Shown in pieces: positions 44,040 to 53,984 of a stretch of 64,000 nucleotides of DNA. The stretch is from NCBI GenBank assembly GCA_026646885.1, contig JAPKHK010000009.1:62001-126000 (forward strand), in the 5' to 3' direction. Made by a program: the position numbers and the translations under genes. The stretch is from Casimicrobiaceae bacterium. GTDB lineage: Bacteria; Pseudomonadota; Gammaproteobacteria; Burkholderiales; Casimicrobiaceae. The first letter of the stretch is position 1; each line of letters begins with the position of its first letter. Below the pieces are notes generated by a model, which was not told the origin of the DNA, ran no database searches, and saw only the letters and a list, made by a program, of their open reading frames with translations.

Positions 44040-44695
44040 GGAAGATCCAAATCGGCACGTCGTTGACGCTGTTAGGTGTCAGCGGCTTGGCAATCCTGTG
44101 GGTTTGGCTCGGCCTGCCCGAAGATCACTGGCACCGGGGTGATGCCACTATGGTGCTAATTCCCGCCTTCTTCTGGGCGATCGGGGCATGGCTCATCCTT
44201 CGCCTGGTCGGTTTGCCATGGCTTGCCCCGAATCGCGCGGAAATCGAAGCAATGGGTAGGGTTCCCTACAAGTTCGCTTTGGGCTTGGCGCTTATGTTTG
44301 CCATATCGGTGCCGGGTTTGGTGTAGGTCCTTTGGGCGGGAGACTTTCCGTTGCGGCGCGCCTTGCCGTTTTTCATCGTCTTCTTCCAGCTCTACGTTGC
44401 CAGCATGTTCGGCAAGCCGCGGCGCAACCACTTTCTGGGGATTTCCAACGCGTGGACCCTGAGCGACGCGGTGAACTGGTACGCCACCCACCGCTTTGCG
44501 GCCAAGAGCGGCAGGGTCGCCGGTCTGATTTGCCTCATTTTGGCGTTAGTGGATGGCCCCGTCATGTGGTTGGCATGGGTCGTGATTCTCTTCTCGATGC
44601 TGAACCCTGCGTATTCGTTTTGGTACTTCAAAAGACGCCAAGCGGCTGGGGACTTCACCGCCGTCAACGCCCCCCGCGATCCGGCCAACCGTTGA
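44036..44695 (+). pseudogene. second SdpI-like membrane protein, interrupted by in-frame TAG
   Basis: The ATG at 44036 overlaps the previous stop (ATGA). The frame runs through three membrane helices to TAG 44324-44326 and then continues in the same frame, with no other stop, to 44695. The C-terminal half shows the full SdpI signature (VASMFGKPRRNHFLGISNAWTLSDAVNWYATHR), and the junction ...SVPGLV-stop-VLWAG aligns with the YFHVVLLWAG helix of the neighbour, so a single codon inside a membrane helix became TAG. It diverges from the first copy, so it is an old duplicate. Two half-proteins, readthrough, decay or a base-call error are all possible. Confidence 0.8.
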
Positions 44696-44775
44696 ACCGA
44701 AATCTGTCGCCCCAAAACCCACGACCTTAGAGGCCGGAGCGCCGTGCACCGTGGTGCCACCACGCCCGAAAGCCC

Positions 44776-44866
44776 TGTAGGAACGCCGGCAGGCGCTAGC
44801 GCTTTCGTTGCGCCGTCGCAAACCAGCCCAAACACAAACCCTCGCGGCTGCCGCCGCTCCTACAAG
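44776..44866. repeat. inverted pair of REP-like elements (BIME-type)
   Basis: 44776-44801 reads TGTAGGAACGCCGGCAGGCG onward. On the opposite strand 44866-44841 reads TTGTAGGAGCGGCGGCAGCC onward. They share the TGTAGGA-CG-CGGCAG-CGC core, which folds into a small hairpin, and face each other. This resembles the TGTAGGAGCGGC REP families of gamma- and betaproteobacteria. The remaining 44696-44988 sequence has no gene. Confidence 0.7.
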
Positions 44867-44988
44867 AAGCGCTGCAGCCACCGATACCCCAATCCGTGGA
44901 CCTCGGCAAATCGCCTTGATGGGAAATCCTCGCTCAATGTCCGCCACTCTCGTTACAATGGCCCCCTTTTTCGACACCAGGAATTCCC

Positions 44989-45906
44989 ATGGCCGGCGCC
45001 AGCTTGCTCGCTCTGCTCGACGACATCGCCTCTATTCTCGACGACGTGGCGATGATGACCAAGGTCGCGGCGAAAAAAACCGCCGGGGTAGTCGGTGACG
45101 ACCTCGCAGTCAACGCCGATCAGGTCAGCGGCGTGCGCGCCGAGCGCGAGCTGCCGGTGGTCTGGGCGGTGGGCGTGGGCTCGTTCAAGAATAAGCTCAT
45201 CCTCGTGCCAGCGGCACTGCTGCTCAATGTCGTGGCACCCTGGGCGGTGCTGCCCTTGCTGATGCTGGGCGGGTTTTATCTTTGCCTCGAAGGCGTGGAG
45301 AAAATTGCTCATCACTGGCTGCACAAGCCCCAGAACGACGAGGCCGAACATCAGCGAGAGCTGGCTGCGGTCGCCGATCCCGAGGTCGATTTGGTCGCCT
45401 TCGAGCGCGAAAAGATCCAGGGTGCGATTCGCACCGATTTCGTACTCTCTGCGGAAATCATCATCATCGCCCTGGGCACCGTCGCCGCCAAGCCCTTTCT
45501 CACGCAGGTGGCCGTGCTGTCGGCCATTGGTGTGGCGATGACTTTCGGAGTGTACGGTCTGGTGGCGGCCATCGTTAAGGCCGACGATCTGGGCCTCTAT
45601 CTTTCCCAAAAAGGTAGCGCTGTCCTCCGAGTGGCGGGCCGTTTCCTACTGGCTGCCGCGCCGCGCTTCTTGAAATCGCTGACCGTCATTGGCACCTTGG
45701 CGATGTTTCTGGTCGGTGGCAGTATCCTGGCGCACGGTATACATCCCCTGAACCAGGTCGTCCAGGGGGTGGCTACCGCCGCAGGGGGGTGGGTGGGCTC
45801 ATTCCTGCCGATGCTGGCGGACCTCCTCGTGGGTGTGGTCGGTGGCGTGGTCGCCCTGGGGTCGGTCGGTGTGAGCCGGAGAGTGTGGAAAGCCCTGCGC
45901 CGGTAG
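44989..45906 (+). CDS. DUF808 (YedI-like) inner-membrane protein
   Basis: 305 residues opening with the DUF808 hallmark MAGASLLALLDDIASILDDV, then MMTKVAAKKTAGVVGDDLAVNA. Several transmembrane helices follow (LILVPAALLLNVVAPWAVLPLLMLGG, IIIALGTVAAKPF, the segment near residues 185-200, and two C-terminal helices). The family is widespread in proteobacteria with no known function. It lies just before the groESL control region on the same strand, with about 60 nt between its stop and the groES promoter. Confidence 0.9.
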   Translation: MAGASLLALLDDIASILDDVAMMTKVAAKKTAGVVGDDLAVNADQVSGVRAERELPVVWAVGVGSFKNKLILVPAALLLNVVAPWAVLPLLMLGGFYLCLEGVEKIAHHWLHKPQNDEAEHQRELAAVADPEVDLVAFEREKIQGAIRTDFVLSAEIIIIALGTVAAKPFLTQVAVLSAIGVAMTFGVYGLVAAIVKADDLGLYLSQKGSAVLRVAGRFLLAAAPRFLKSLTVIGTLAMFLVGGSILAHGIHPLNQVVQGVATAAGGWVGSFLPMLADLLVGVVGGVVALGSVGVSRRVWKALRR

Positions 45907-45969
45907 TGGTGCCGGGCGAGGCGAACATAAAAAGACCCGCCAGCAGGCTGCGCTGGTGACGCCAAACTC

Positions 45970-45998
45970 TTGATTCTTTCCCGTTTCGCCTCTATTAT
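45970..45998 (+). promoter_or_regulatory. groESL sigma-70 promoter
   Basis: TTGATT (45970-45975), 17-nt spacer, TATTAT (45993-45998). The -10 box runs directly into the CIRCE element, so bound HrcA would cover the start site. Confidence 0.75.
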
Positions 45999-46024
45999 TA
46001 GCACTCGTTGGTGCCGAGTGCCAA
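45998..46024 (+). promoter_or_regulatory. CIRCE operator (HrcA binding site)
   Basis: TTAGCACTC (45998-46006), nine-base spacer, GAGTGCCAA (46016-46024). This matches the CIRCE consensus TTAGCACTC-N9-GAGTGCTAA at 17 of 18 positions. It lies 90 nt upstream of groES. Confidence 0.93.
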
Positions 46025-46113
46025 CAGCGCGATCTGGCGCCCATTTCGTATCCGTCCCATGGCGGCGGCCTGTCGCCGGGGCTTATCCGACCAACCTAGG
46101 AGAGTAACTCACC

Positions 46114-46404
46114 ATGAAAATCCGTCCTTTGCACGATCGTGTGATCGTCAAGCGCCTGGAAGAGGAACGCAAGACGGCCTCGGGCATCGTCATTCCCGAT
46201 ACCGCCGCCGAGAAACCCGATCAGGGCGAAGTGCTGGCCGTGGGCAATGGCAAGATTCTGGAAGACGGCAAGGTCCGCCAACTGGCGGTCAAGGTCGGCG
46301 ACCGCGTGCTCTTTGGCAAGTACTCCGGCCAGTCCGTCAAGGTCGAGGGCGAAGAGCTGCTGGTCATGCGCGAAGAAGACATCATGGGTGTGATCGAGGG
46401 CTGA
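46114..46404 (+). CDS. groES: co-chaperonin GroES
   Basis: 96 residues. [14 protein letters not shown] at the start, the mobile loop [19 protein letters not shown] that docks on GroEL, and [29 protein letters not shown] are all canonical. AGGAGAG sits upstream of the ATG. groEL follows after 47 nt. Expression should be controlled by HrcA through the upstream CIRCE. Confidence 0.98.
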   Translation: MKIRPLHDRVIVKRLEEERKTASGIVIPDTAAEKPDQGEVLAVGNGKILEDGKVRQLAVKVGDRVLFGKYSGQSVKVEGEELLVMREEDIMGVIEG

Positions 46405-46451
46405 GTCCCCCCGATTCGCGCACGCATTTCAACGAATCCAGGAGAAATTAA

Positions 46452-48095
<1,644 letters not shown>

Positions 48096-48134
48096 GCCGT
48101 TACTCCACTGTCACGTTCGTGGCAGTGCGGCAAA

Positions 48135-48166
48135 GCAAAAAGCCCCGCCGCGGCGGGGCTTTTGCT
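48135..48166 (+). terminator. rho-independent terminator after groEL
   Basis: A perfect GC palindrome AGCCCCGCCGCGGCGGGGCT (48141-48160) flanked by an A-run and TTTT, giving a strong hairpin that would work in both directions. Confidence 0.9.
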
Positions 48167-48310
48167 TATCGGGTCAAGCTTTGTCACCGCAGGCCGAAGA
48201 AGGTGTCTGGAGCCGGTTCTTGGATGCGCGCTTGCGCGGGCACGCCCAAACCTGGCAGATTAACGGTTTGCCAGGAATTACCGGACCCGATTCCACACCC
48301 ATTCCGAGCC

Positions 48311-49072
48311 ATGAGCCCTGCCTGGACCCAAATCCGCAAGCGCGATCCCGCCAAGGTGCCGGCCGCACCGCCGCACGAGGCGAGTCAAGATGCTGGACCG
48401 GCGGCCGAAACCATCAGTTTCGCGTCGATTCATCTGGGCGTTGGGGATCCGCTGCAAATGCAACCCGTCGCGGAGAGCCACTTGCGCTACTACGTTTCGC
48501 TCATCGGCTACGTTGAAAAGCGCAGCGTCTTGGTCACCGCGCCGGTGATCGAGGGGCATGTGCAGCTCATTCGCGAGGGGCAGCCCTTCGTGCTGCGGGC
48601 GTTTTCCGGCCGCAACGCCTATGCCTTTGATGCCAGCGTCTTGAAGAGCTGCGGGGCGCCCTATCCGTATCTTCACCTCAGCTATCCTAAGAGCGTGCAG
48701 GGCCTCCCAGTGCGCAGCGAGCAGCGCATCAGGGTCAACCTGATTGGTGCCGTTCCCGAAGTCGAGGGGGTGGCGCAAACCGATCCGACTGCATGCAGGG
48801 TTGCTGACCTCAGCCTCTCTGGGGCAATGATCGATGCCGCTCGCCCGGTCGCCGGAGTTGGGCAGAAGTTCAAACTGACTTTGCGCGCTACGGTCAACAA
48901 TGCCAGCGTTTACATCGTCTTGCCCTGCATTCTTCGGAACCTGCGGGAAGCTCCCGGCCCGGACGGCGGAGCCCCGGTCATGCACCACGGCGTGCAGTTC
49001 CTGGAGATACTTGAGAAGGACCGCCTGCTCCTCGAGAATTTTATTTTCCGAGCGATGCTTTCAGAAATGTAA
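48311..49072 (+). CDS. YcgR-like flagellar brake protein (PilZN + PilZ)
   Basis: 253 residues from ATG 48311. The N-terminal domain (about 40-130: [32 protein letters not shown]) is the YcgR-N fold. The C-terminal PilZ domain has the c-di-GMP arginines in [10 protein letters not shown] (RxxxR) and the second motif DLSLSGAMI (D/N-x-S-x-x-G). In E. coli YcgR slows the flagellar motor when c-di-GMP rises. It sits next to a chemoreceptor gene, and a GGDEF/EAL enzyme is 18 kb away. No flagellar genes are in the window, so motor binding is inference. Confidence 0.87.
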   Translation: MSPAWTQIRKRDPAKVPAAPPHEASQDAGPAAETISFASIHLGVGDPLQMQPVAESHLRYYVSLIGYVEKRSVLVTAPVIEGHVQLIREGQPFVLRAFSGRNAYAFDASVLKSCGAPYPYLHLSYPKSVQGLPVRSEQRIRVNLIGAVPEVEGVAQTDPTACRVADLSLSGAMIDAARPVAGVGQKFKLTLRATVNNASVYIVLPCILRNLREAPGPDGGAPVMHHGVQFLEILEKDRLLLENFIFRAMLSEM

Positions 49073-49203
49073 TTCCGGTATGCCGCGCGATGCTGGGTCG
49101 GGCGCGGCGGATCCGGAGCTCAAGCCTGCGTACATCCGGCCGTAATAAACCTTACATAGAGCACCGTCGGGGCGGTGCGTCTAATCATGTGGGGACCGGA
49201 TCG

Positions 49204-50967
49204 ATGAATTCCATGGACATGGCGCCACCAGGGGCGCCGCTCAATGTGGCGCGGCACGGTGATGGGGCGCCGCGCCGCGACCGAACCATCAATGTGCATT
49301 GGCTGCTGGTGGGAATTGCCCTAGTCGCGCTGATGCTCCTGGCGGGCGCATGGTTCAGCCTGCCAGTCGGTGGTGACGGCGCTGCCGCCTATCTGTGGGC
49401 GGTGGCACTGCTGATGTTGGTCGTTGGCGGGGTTGCAGGCGCTGCGGCACTGCGGCACGGCGGTGGGGCGGCCGCGCGGAACGAACTGCTCAATGCTCTG
49501 GCTGACGCGAGCAAAAACGACGCAGACTTATCGCGCGACATCGCGGTAGTGCCCGGAAGGGCCGACACACTTGCCGCGAGCTATAACACGTTCTTGGGCA
49601 AGCTCAGGAAGGTGCTCGATGAAGTACGGAGAATGAGTGTTTCCATCGCGCGCGAGGCCGCAGCGGTGAAGAAGCGCGTCACCGACACCACGGCGAGCGC
49701 GGTGCGCCAGGGACAACTGACCGAGACCGTCTTTACGGCCAGCGAGGAAGCAACCAAGGCAATCAACCAGATTTCGACTCACACACATCAGATTTCCGAT
49801 TCTACCAATGCCAACTTGGATGCCGCGCGGCAGTCGCTCGTTGAGTTGCACGATGTGCGCTCGCGTATTGAAGGGGTGACCGCCAAGCTCAATGGTTTCA
49901 CCGGCACGGTCGACACCCTCACCAAGCGTTCGGTGAGCATTCGCGAAGTCGTGGAGCTGATCAAGGCTCTCTCCGAGCAGACCAACATGCTTGCCCTCAA
50001 TGCCGCGATCGAGGCGGCGCGGGCCGGCGAAGCGGGCCGCGGCTTCGCGGTAGTGGCCGACGAGGTTCGCCATCTCGCCGAGCGGGCGCGCACCGCTAGC
50101 GACGAAATCAGCTCCAACATCGCGGTGATGCTGAAGCTAGTGGACAGCACGCAGCAGGAAACGCAGCAAATTGTCGGCGATATCAGTACGACCAACACAG
50201 CAATCGCCAATTCGGCGCAACGCTTCGAAGTCATGGTCGGCGATTTCGAGCACACCAGCACCCAGCTATTAGATGTGGCTGCGGCGATCGAAGAGCTGAC
50301 CACCACCAACGCCCAAGTCAATGACAATGTGCATGAGATTCACAAGCTGTCCGCAGCGGTGGCCGAGCAGATGCAGATGTCGCAGAAGTCTACCGAGACA
50401 CTTTTTTCGGCAACCGAACGCATACAGGATCTGGCCTGTCGCTTCAAGATTGGCTATGGTGCCTTCGAGGATGCGCTCAACGCGGTGCGTGCTTACCGCG
50501 ATCTCATCCAAGGCAAGATCGAAGCCATGGCCGAGCGTGGCGCCGATGTCTTCGACCAGAACTACCGCCCCTTTGGCGATTGCGATCCGCCTAAGTTCAA
50601 TGTGAGCTACGCCGATATTTTCGAGCGCGATCTCCAGCGCGATTGCGACGAGGCGCTCACCCGAATCAAGGGGGGCGCGTATTGCGTTCCGGTGGACGTG
50701 AACGGCTACTTGGCCGTGCACCACGCCAAGTTCTCCAAGCCGCTGACTGGAAACAAGGAAACGGATCTTTGGGGGAACCGCACGCGACGCTTCTTCAAGG
50801 CGCCCACGGAAATTCGCGCGGCCAAGAATACTCAGCCCTTCCTTCTGCAAACCTACTTGCGGGATACCGGCGAGCTACTCTGCGACATGGCCATGCCGAT
50901 TTACGTTAAGGGCAGACACTGGGGCAATGTGCGTGCGGGATTCGACAGTGCGGTGATGTTGTCCTAG
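49204..50967 (+). CDS. methyl-accepting chemotaxis protein with C-terminal Cache-like sensor
   Basis: 587 residues. Two membrane helices (about 31-49 and 60-80) enclose only a short loop, so there is no periplasmic ligand domain. The signalling domain follows, with hairpin tip [21 protein letters not shown] and [16 protein letters not shown]. After it comes an extra region of about 150 residues (from about 435) with [47 protein letters not shown] and [12 protein letters not shown], which resembles a Cache-type sensor ending in the GxHWGxxRxG strand. Sensing is therefore likely cytoplasmic and at the C-terminus. It follows the YcgR-like gene by 131 nt. Confidence 0.88.
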   Translation: MNSMDMAPPGAPLNVARHGDGAPRRDRTINVHWLLVGIALVALMLLAGAWFSLPVGGDGAAAYLWAVALLMLVVGGVAGAAALRHGGGAAARNELLNALADASKNDADLSRDIAVVPGRADTLAASYNTFLGKLRKVLDEVRRMSVSIAREAAAVKKRVTDTTASAVRQGQLTETVFTASEEATKAINQISTHTHQISDSTNANLDAARQSLVELHDVRSRIEGVTAKLNGFTGTVDTLTKRSVSIREVVELIKALSEQTNMLALNAAIEAARAGEAGRGFAVVADEVRHLAERARTASDEISSNIAVMLKLVDSTQQETQQIVGDISTTNTAIANSAQRFEVMVGDFEHTSTQLLDVAAAIEELTTTNAQVNDNVHEIHKLSAAVAEQMQMSQKSTETLFSATERIQDLACRFKIGYGAFEDALNAVRAYRDLIQGKIEAMAERGADVFDQNYRPFGDCDPPKFNVSYADIFERDLQRDCDEALTRIKGGAYCVPVDVNGYLAVHHAKFSKPLTGNKETDLWGNRTRRFFKAPTEIRAAKNTQPFLLQTYLRDTGELLCDMAMPIYVKGRHWGNVRAGFDSAVMLS

Positions 50968-51011
50968 TTCGAGCTGCGGAGGCCGGCGGCGCGCTGGCGG
51001 CCGAGGGCGCT

Positions 51012-51572
51012 TCAGACGCCCCGACGGAGACCCTTTTTCCAGAGCACGTCCGGTCGTTGCTCGGCCCGGTTGAGCAAACGTGCCAAAACGAACAGCCAAT
51101 CGGAGAGGCGATTGAGATAACGACGTGCCGGGTCGTTCACCGCAGCAACCGCGCCGAGACTCACCACGCGGCGCTCTGCTCGCCGGCAGACCGTTCGGCA
51201 AACATGGGCGAGGGCAGCGGCGCGGCTTCCACCCGGGAGGATGAACTCCTTGAGTGGGCCCAGCTCGGCATTGGCTTCGTCGAGCAGTCGTTCGAGGCGC
51301 AGCACCTGTTCATCGCCAATCGCGGCCGTGCCAGGCACCGCCAACTCGCCACCCAGATCAAAGAGATCGTGTTGTACATCCTGCATGGCCAGCGCCAACT
51401 TCGGTGGGATGTTCGCTTCGGCCAGTAGCACTCCGATGGCGGCGTTGAGCTCATCGATCGCGCCCAGGGCTTCGATACGCAAATGGTCTTTGGCGACCCG
51501 CGAACCGTCACCCAGCCCGGTGGTGCCCTGGTCGCCAGTGCGTGTATAGATCTTGGAGAGGCGGTGGGCCAT
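51012..51572 (-). CDS. cob(I)alamin adenosyltransferase, PduO type
   Basis: 186 residues from ATG 51572, giving MAHRLSKIYTRTGDQGTTGL, the PduO-type ATP-binding N-terminus. Further motifs are RIEALGAIDELNAAIG, FILPGGSRAAALAHVCRTVCRRAERRVV and RRYLNRLSDWLFVLARLLN, containing the Arg/Asp pair that holds cobalamin base-off. It transfers the 5'-deoxyadenosyl group from ATP to Co(I), making coenzyme B12. This completes salvage with the riboswitch operon at 59-62 kb. It is preceded by a 10-bp hairpin. Confidence 0.93.
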   Translation of the reverse strand: MAHRLSKIYTRTGDQGTTGLGDGSRVAKDHLRIEALGAIDELNAAIGVLLAEANIPPKLALAMQDVQHDLFDLGGELAVPGTAAIGDEQVLRLERLLDEANAELGPLKEFILPGGSRAAALAHVCRTVCRRAERRVVSLGAVAAVNDPARRYLNRLSDWLFVLARLLNRAEQRPDVLWKKGLRRGV

Positions 51573-51582
51573 GATCGCTGCC

Positions 51583-51608
51583 GGGAGCGGGTGCCGCAAC
51601 CCGCTCCC
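51583..51608. terminator. 10-bp hairpin between the PPIase gene and the adenosyltransferase gene
   Basis: GGGAGCGGGT (51583-51592), loop GCCGCA, ACCCGCTCCC (51599-51608), a perfect stem without a T-run. It may attenuate readthrough from the PPIase operon or stabilise its 3' end. Confidence 0.5.
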
Positions 51609-51617
51609 GTGCCATTC

Positions 51618-52427
51618 TTACTTGAGGCCAGCCTTTTCGCGGAGTTCGCGGATTAGCTTGTCCATGAGCTTGGCCTGCGCCTGTTGCTGCAGATTCTGCT
51701 TCACTTCATCAAAGCTCGGAATCTTGGCGGCGCGAACGTCCTCGAGTTGGATCACATGCCAACCGAAGGGCGACTGCACAGGCAGTGGCGTGAATTTGCC
51801 TTTTTCTAGCTTCACCATGGCGTCCGAGAAGGGCTTCACGAAGTTTGCCGGGCTGTTCCAATCAAGATCGCCGCCCTTGGCCTTGGAGCCCTCGTCCCGG
51901 GAGCGCTCGGCAAGTTTCTCGAACTTCTCGCCTTTTTGCAGTTGGGCAATGATTTCCTTGGCCTCGTCTTCCCTTTCGACCAGGACGTGCCGCGCCTTGT
52001 ATTCCTTATCTCCAAGCTGTGACTTGATCGCCTCGTATTCCTTCTTCAGATCGTCGTCCGAAACGGGGTGCGCCTTCATGTAGTCCCCCACGAAGCTGCG
52101 CAGGAGCACGTTCTGGGAAGCAAGCTCCATCTGCACTCTCATGCCGGCATCCTTGTCCATCCCTTTTTTCTTTGCTTCGCGCAGCATCAGCTCACGGTGC
52201 GTCAGCTCTTCCGCAATGCGAGCGCGTACCTGTGGCGTGTCCTGCTGCCCGAACTTGAGTGCCTCTTTGAGCATGAAGTCGAAATGCGACTGCTGGTACA
52301 TCGGCTTCGTCTCGGCGGCTTTCTCCGTCTTGGCCGGTGTCTTGGATTTGGCTTCCTGCGCCAGCACCGCCGGGGTGGCGAGCAGCAGGGCGGTGGCGAG
52401 GACAAAAGCGGGTTTGTTGGTGTTCAC
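51618..52427 (-). CDS. periplasmic parvulin-type peptidylprolyl isomerase (PpiC/SurA-like)
   Basis: 269 residues from GTG 52427, chosen because AAGGAA lies just upstream and a signal peptide follows (LATALLLATPAVLA|QEAKS). The chaperone helices (about 30-140) come first. The parvulin domain has KARHVLVEREDEAKEIIAQLQKGEKFEKLA, GGDLDWNSPANFVKPFSDAM and SPFGWHVIQLEDVR, the rotamase signature. It likely helps outer-membrane protein folding. It is the third gene of yciB-bolA-ppi. Confidence 0.9.
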   Translation of the reverse strand: MNTNKPAFVLATALLLATPAVLAQEAKSKTPAKTEKAAETKPMYQQSHFDFMLKEALKFGQQDTPQVRARIAEELTHRELMLREAKKKGMDKDAGMRVQMELASQNVLLRSFVGDYMKAHPVSDDDLKKEYEAIKSQLGDKEYKARHVLVEREDEAKEIIAQLQKGEKFEKLAERSRDEGSKAKGGDLDWNSPANFVKPFSDAMVKLEKGKFTPLPVQSPFGWHVIQLEDVRAAKIPSFDEVKQNLQQQAQAKLMDKLIRELREKAGLK

Positions 52428-52459
52428 GAAATTTCCTTCCAATTGAAAACAAAAGAAAC

Positions 52460-52732
52460 TCAAAGCTCTCCAGGCGCGAGCGCCTTGAGACTCAATGCAT
52501 GGATCTGCCTCGGCATGAGGTCGCCCAAAAGGGAATAGACACGCCGGTGGCGGGCCAGTGGCGAGAGTTGATCGAAAGCTTCGGACACGATATACACGCC
52601 AAAGTGCCCTCCACCCGCGCTTGCGCCGCGGTGACCCACGTGGCCCGCGGACTCATCGACAATTTCCAGGGCCCCAGGCCGCAACTCGGCCAGCCGATCG
52701 CGAATCAATTGAACGGTCATCGCAGTGCTCAT
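52460..52732 (-). CDS. BolA family protein
   Basis: 90 residues from ATG 52732. The BolA core is visible: IVDESAGHVGHRGASAGGGHFGVYIVSEAF followed by SPLARHRRVYSLLGDLMPRQIHALSLKALAP, with the invariant His near the C-terminal side used with monothiol glutaredoxin for [2Fe-2S] binding. Its start overlaps the yciB stop (52729-52732), and the PPIase follows within 35 nt, so all three are co-transcribed. Confidence 0.9.
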   Translation of the reverse strand: MSTAMTVQLIRDRLAELRPGALEIVDESAGHVGHRGASAGGGHFGVYIVSEAFDQLSPLARHRRVYSLLGDLMPRQIHALSLKALAPGEL

Positions 52733-53268
52733 TGTTCTTCTTCTGGAACATAGCGCGAGAGCACTACGCCCTGCACCAGGACGAAGGCCAACATCAACCC
52801 GATTCCGCCCCAGACTTTGAAATTCACCCACACCTCCAGCGGCCAGGTGAAGGCGACATAGATATTCAACAGACCCATGGCCAAGAAAAAAGCCACCCAC
52901 GACCAGGTGAGCATGCCCCACACGACATCGGGCAACGCGATTTCCTTTTCATCGATCAGCTGGCGCAGAAGGTCGCGCCTCCAAAAGAGCTTTCCGGCCG
53001 CGAGAATGCCGCCGAAAATCCAATAAAGCACGGTAGGTTTCCACTTGATGAAGGTTTCATCATGCAGAAGCAAGGTGGCGCCGCCAAAGACGACGATGAC
53101 CGCGAGGCTCAGCCACTGGCTCGTTCCCACCGGATGACCGCGAAGCTTGAACCCCCCGATCTGAATGACGGAGGCGGCGATGGCGACAGCGGTGGCGACA
53201 TAAATATCCGCCAGTTTGAACGCGGCAAAGAAAAGAATCAGCGGCAAAAAATCGATGAATAGCTTCAT
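52729..53268 (-). CDS. yciB: inner-membrane-spanning protein YciB (septation protein A)
   Basis: 179 residues, five membrane helices. MKLFIDFLPLILFFAAFKL, the GKLFWRRDLLRQLIDEKEIALP loop and WVNFKVWGGIGLMLAFVLVQG are the YciB signatures. It is linked to cell-envelope synthesis and septation. It heads the yciB-bolA-ppi operon, with a 4-nt overlap into bolA. The 119-nt region upstream (53269-53387) separates it from ampD and has no clear promoter. Confidence 0.95.
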   Translation of the reverse strand: MKLFIDFLPLILFFAAFKLADIYVATAVAIAASVIQIGGFKLRGHPVGTSQWLSLAVIVVFGGATLLLHDETFIKWKPTVLYWIFGGILAAGKLFWRRDLLRQLIDEKEIALPDVVWGMLTWSWVAFFLAMGLLNIYVAFTWPLEVWVNFKVWGGIGLMLAFVLVQGVVLSRYVPEEEQ

Positions 53269-53387
53269 GCCAGGGCAGGTCGCGCCTGCAGGGGTCAGAT
53301 GGCGCGAGGGGGGCGGGCGCTCGTATTGCGGGCAGGCGCCAGGGTGCCCGAGGCTGAGCGAGGGTGCTTGTCGAACATAACTTTTTA

Positions 53388-53984
53388 TTATCCGCCGGAT
53401 TGCTTTTTCTGTCCAATCGAACGTGAACGGCTTGGCGTCACTGCACCGGGAAGCGGCAGCCGCGACCAGTCAAACCGCGACCCTGGGTCGGTCTTGCGCC
53501 CAGGCGCGATGTCGCTGTGGCCGCACGCCTCCCGGATCGGATAGCGGCGATAGAGCACGCGCGCGAGCGCTGCCAGCGTTGCGTATTGCGCGCAGGTGAA
53601 GGCCGATTCATCGGTCCCTTCCAGTTCGATGCCGATGGAAAAATCGTTGCACCCGCTACGCCCGCGCCAGGTGGACTTGCCGGCATGCCAGGCACGCTTG
53701 CCACAGGGCACGAACTGGATTAGCTCACCATTGCGACGAACCAGGAAATGGGCGGCGACCCGCAAATGGGCGATGCTTTCGTAATAGGGGTGCGCCTTTG
53801 GATCGAGACAATTGGTGAACAGTGCGATGATGCCCTCGCCGCCGAATTCTCCGGGCGGCAGGCTAATGCTATGGATAACCAAGAGATCGATCGAGGCATC
53901 CGCCGGACGCTCATCCCAATTCGGCGAGGGGATCTGCCGCGCCTTCGGCACTAGACCCGCAGAGGTGAGCGAATACCGTTTCAA
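53388..53984 (-). CDS. ampD: 1,6-anhydro-N-acetylmuramyl-L-alanine amidase AmpD
   Basis: About 198 residues from TTG 53984, whose TTGA overlaps the pilR stop; upstream frame sequence is pilR shadow. AmpD splits anhydro-muropeptides in cytoplasmic cell-wall recycling. Zinc ligands are His in LLVIHSISLPPGEFGG, the His of the later AWHAGKSTWRGRSGCND region and the pair in CGHSDIAPGRKTDPG. SPNWDERP at the N-terminus is the usual AmpD start region. Coupling to pilR is conserved in some betaproteobacteria. Confidence 0.93.
   Translation of the reverse strand: MKRYSLTSAGLVPKARQIPSPNWDERPADASIDLLVIHSISLPPGEFGGEGIIALFTNCLDPKAHPYYESIAHLRVAAHFLVRRNGELIQFVPCGKRAWHAGKSTWRGRSGCNDFSIGIELEGTDESAFTCAQYATLAALARVLYRRYPIREACGHSDIAPGRKTDPGSRFDWSRLPLPGAVTPSRSRSIGQKKQSGG

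Noticed and set aside
48251-48275. CCTGGCA/TGCCAGG repeat as a sigma-54 promoter for the PilZ gene
   Set aside because: The GG and GC elements are 14 nt apart rather than the required 10.
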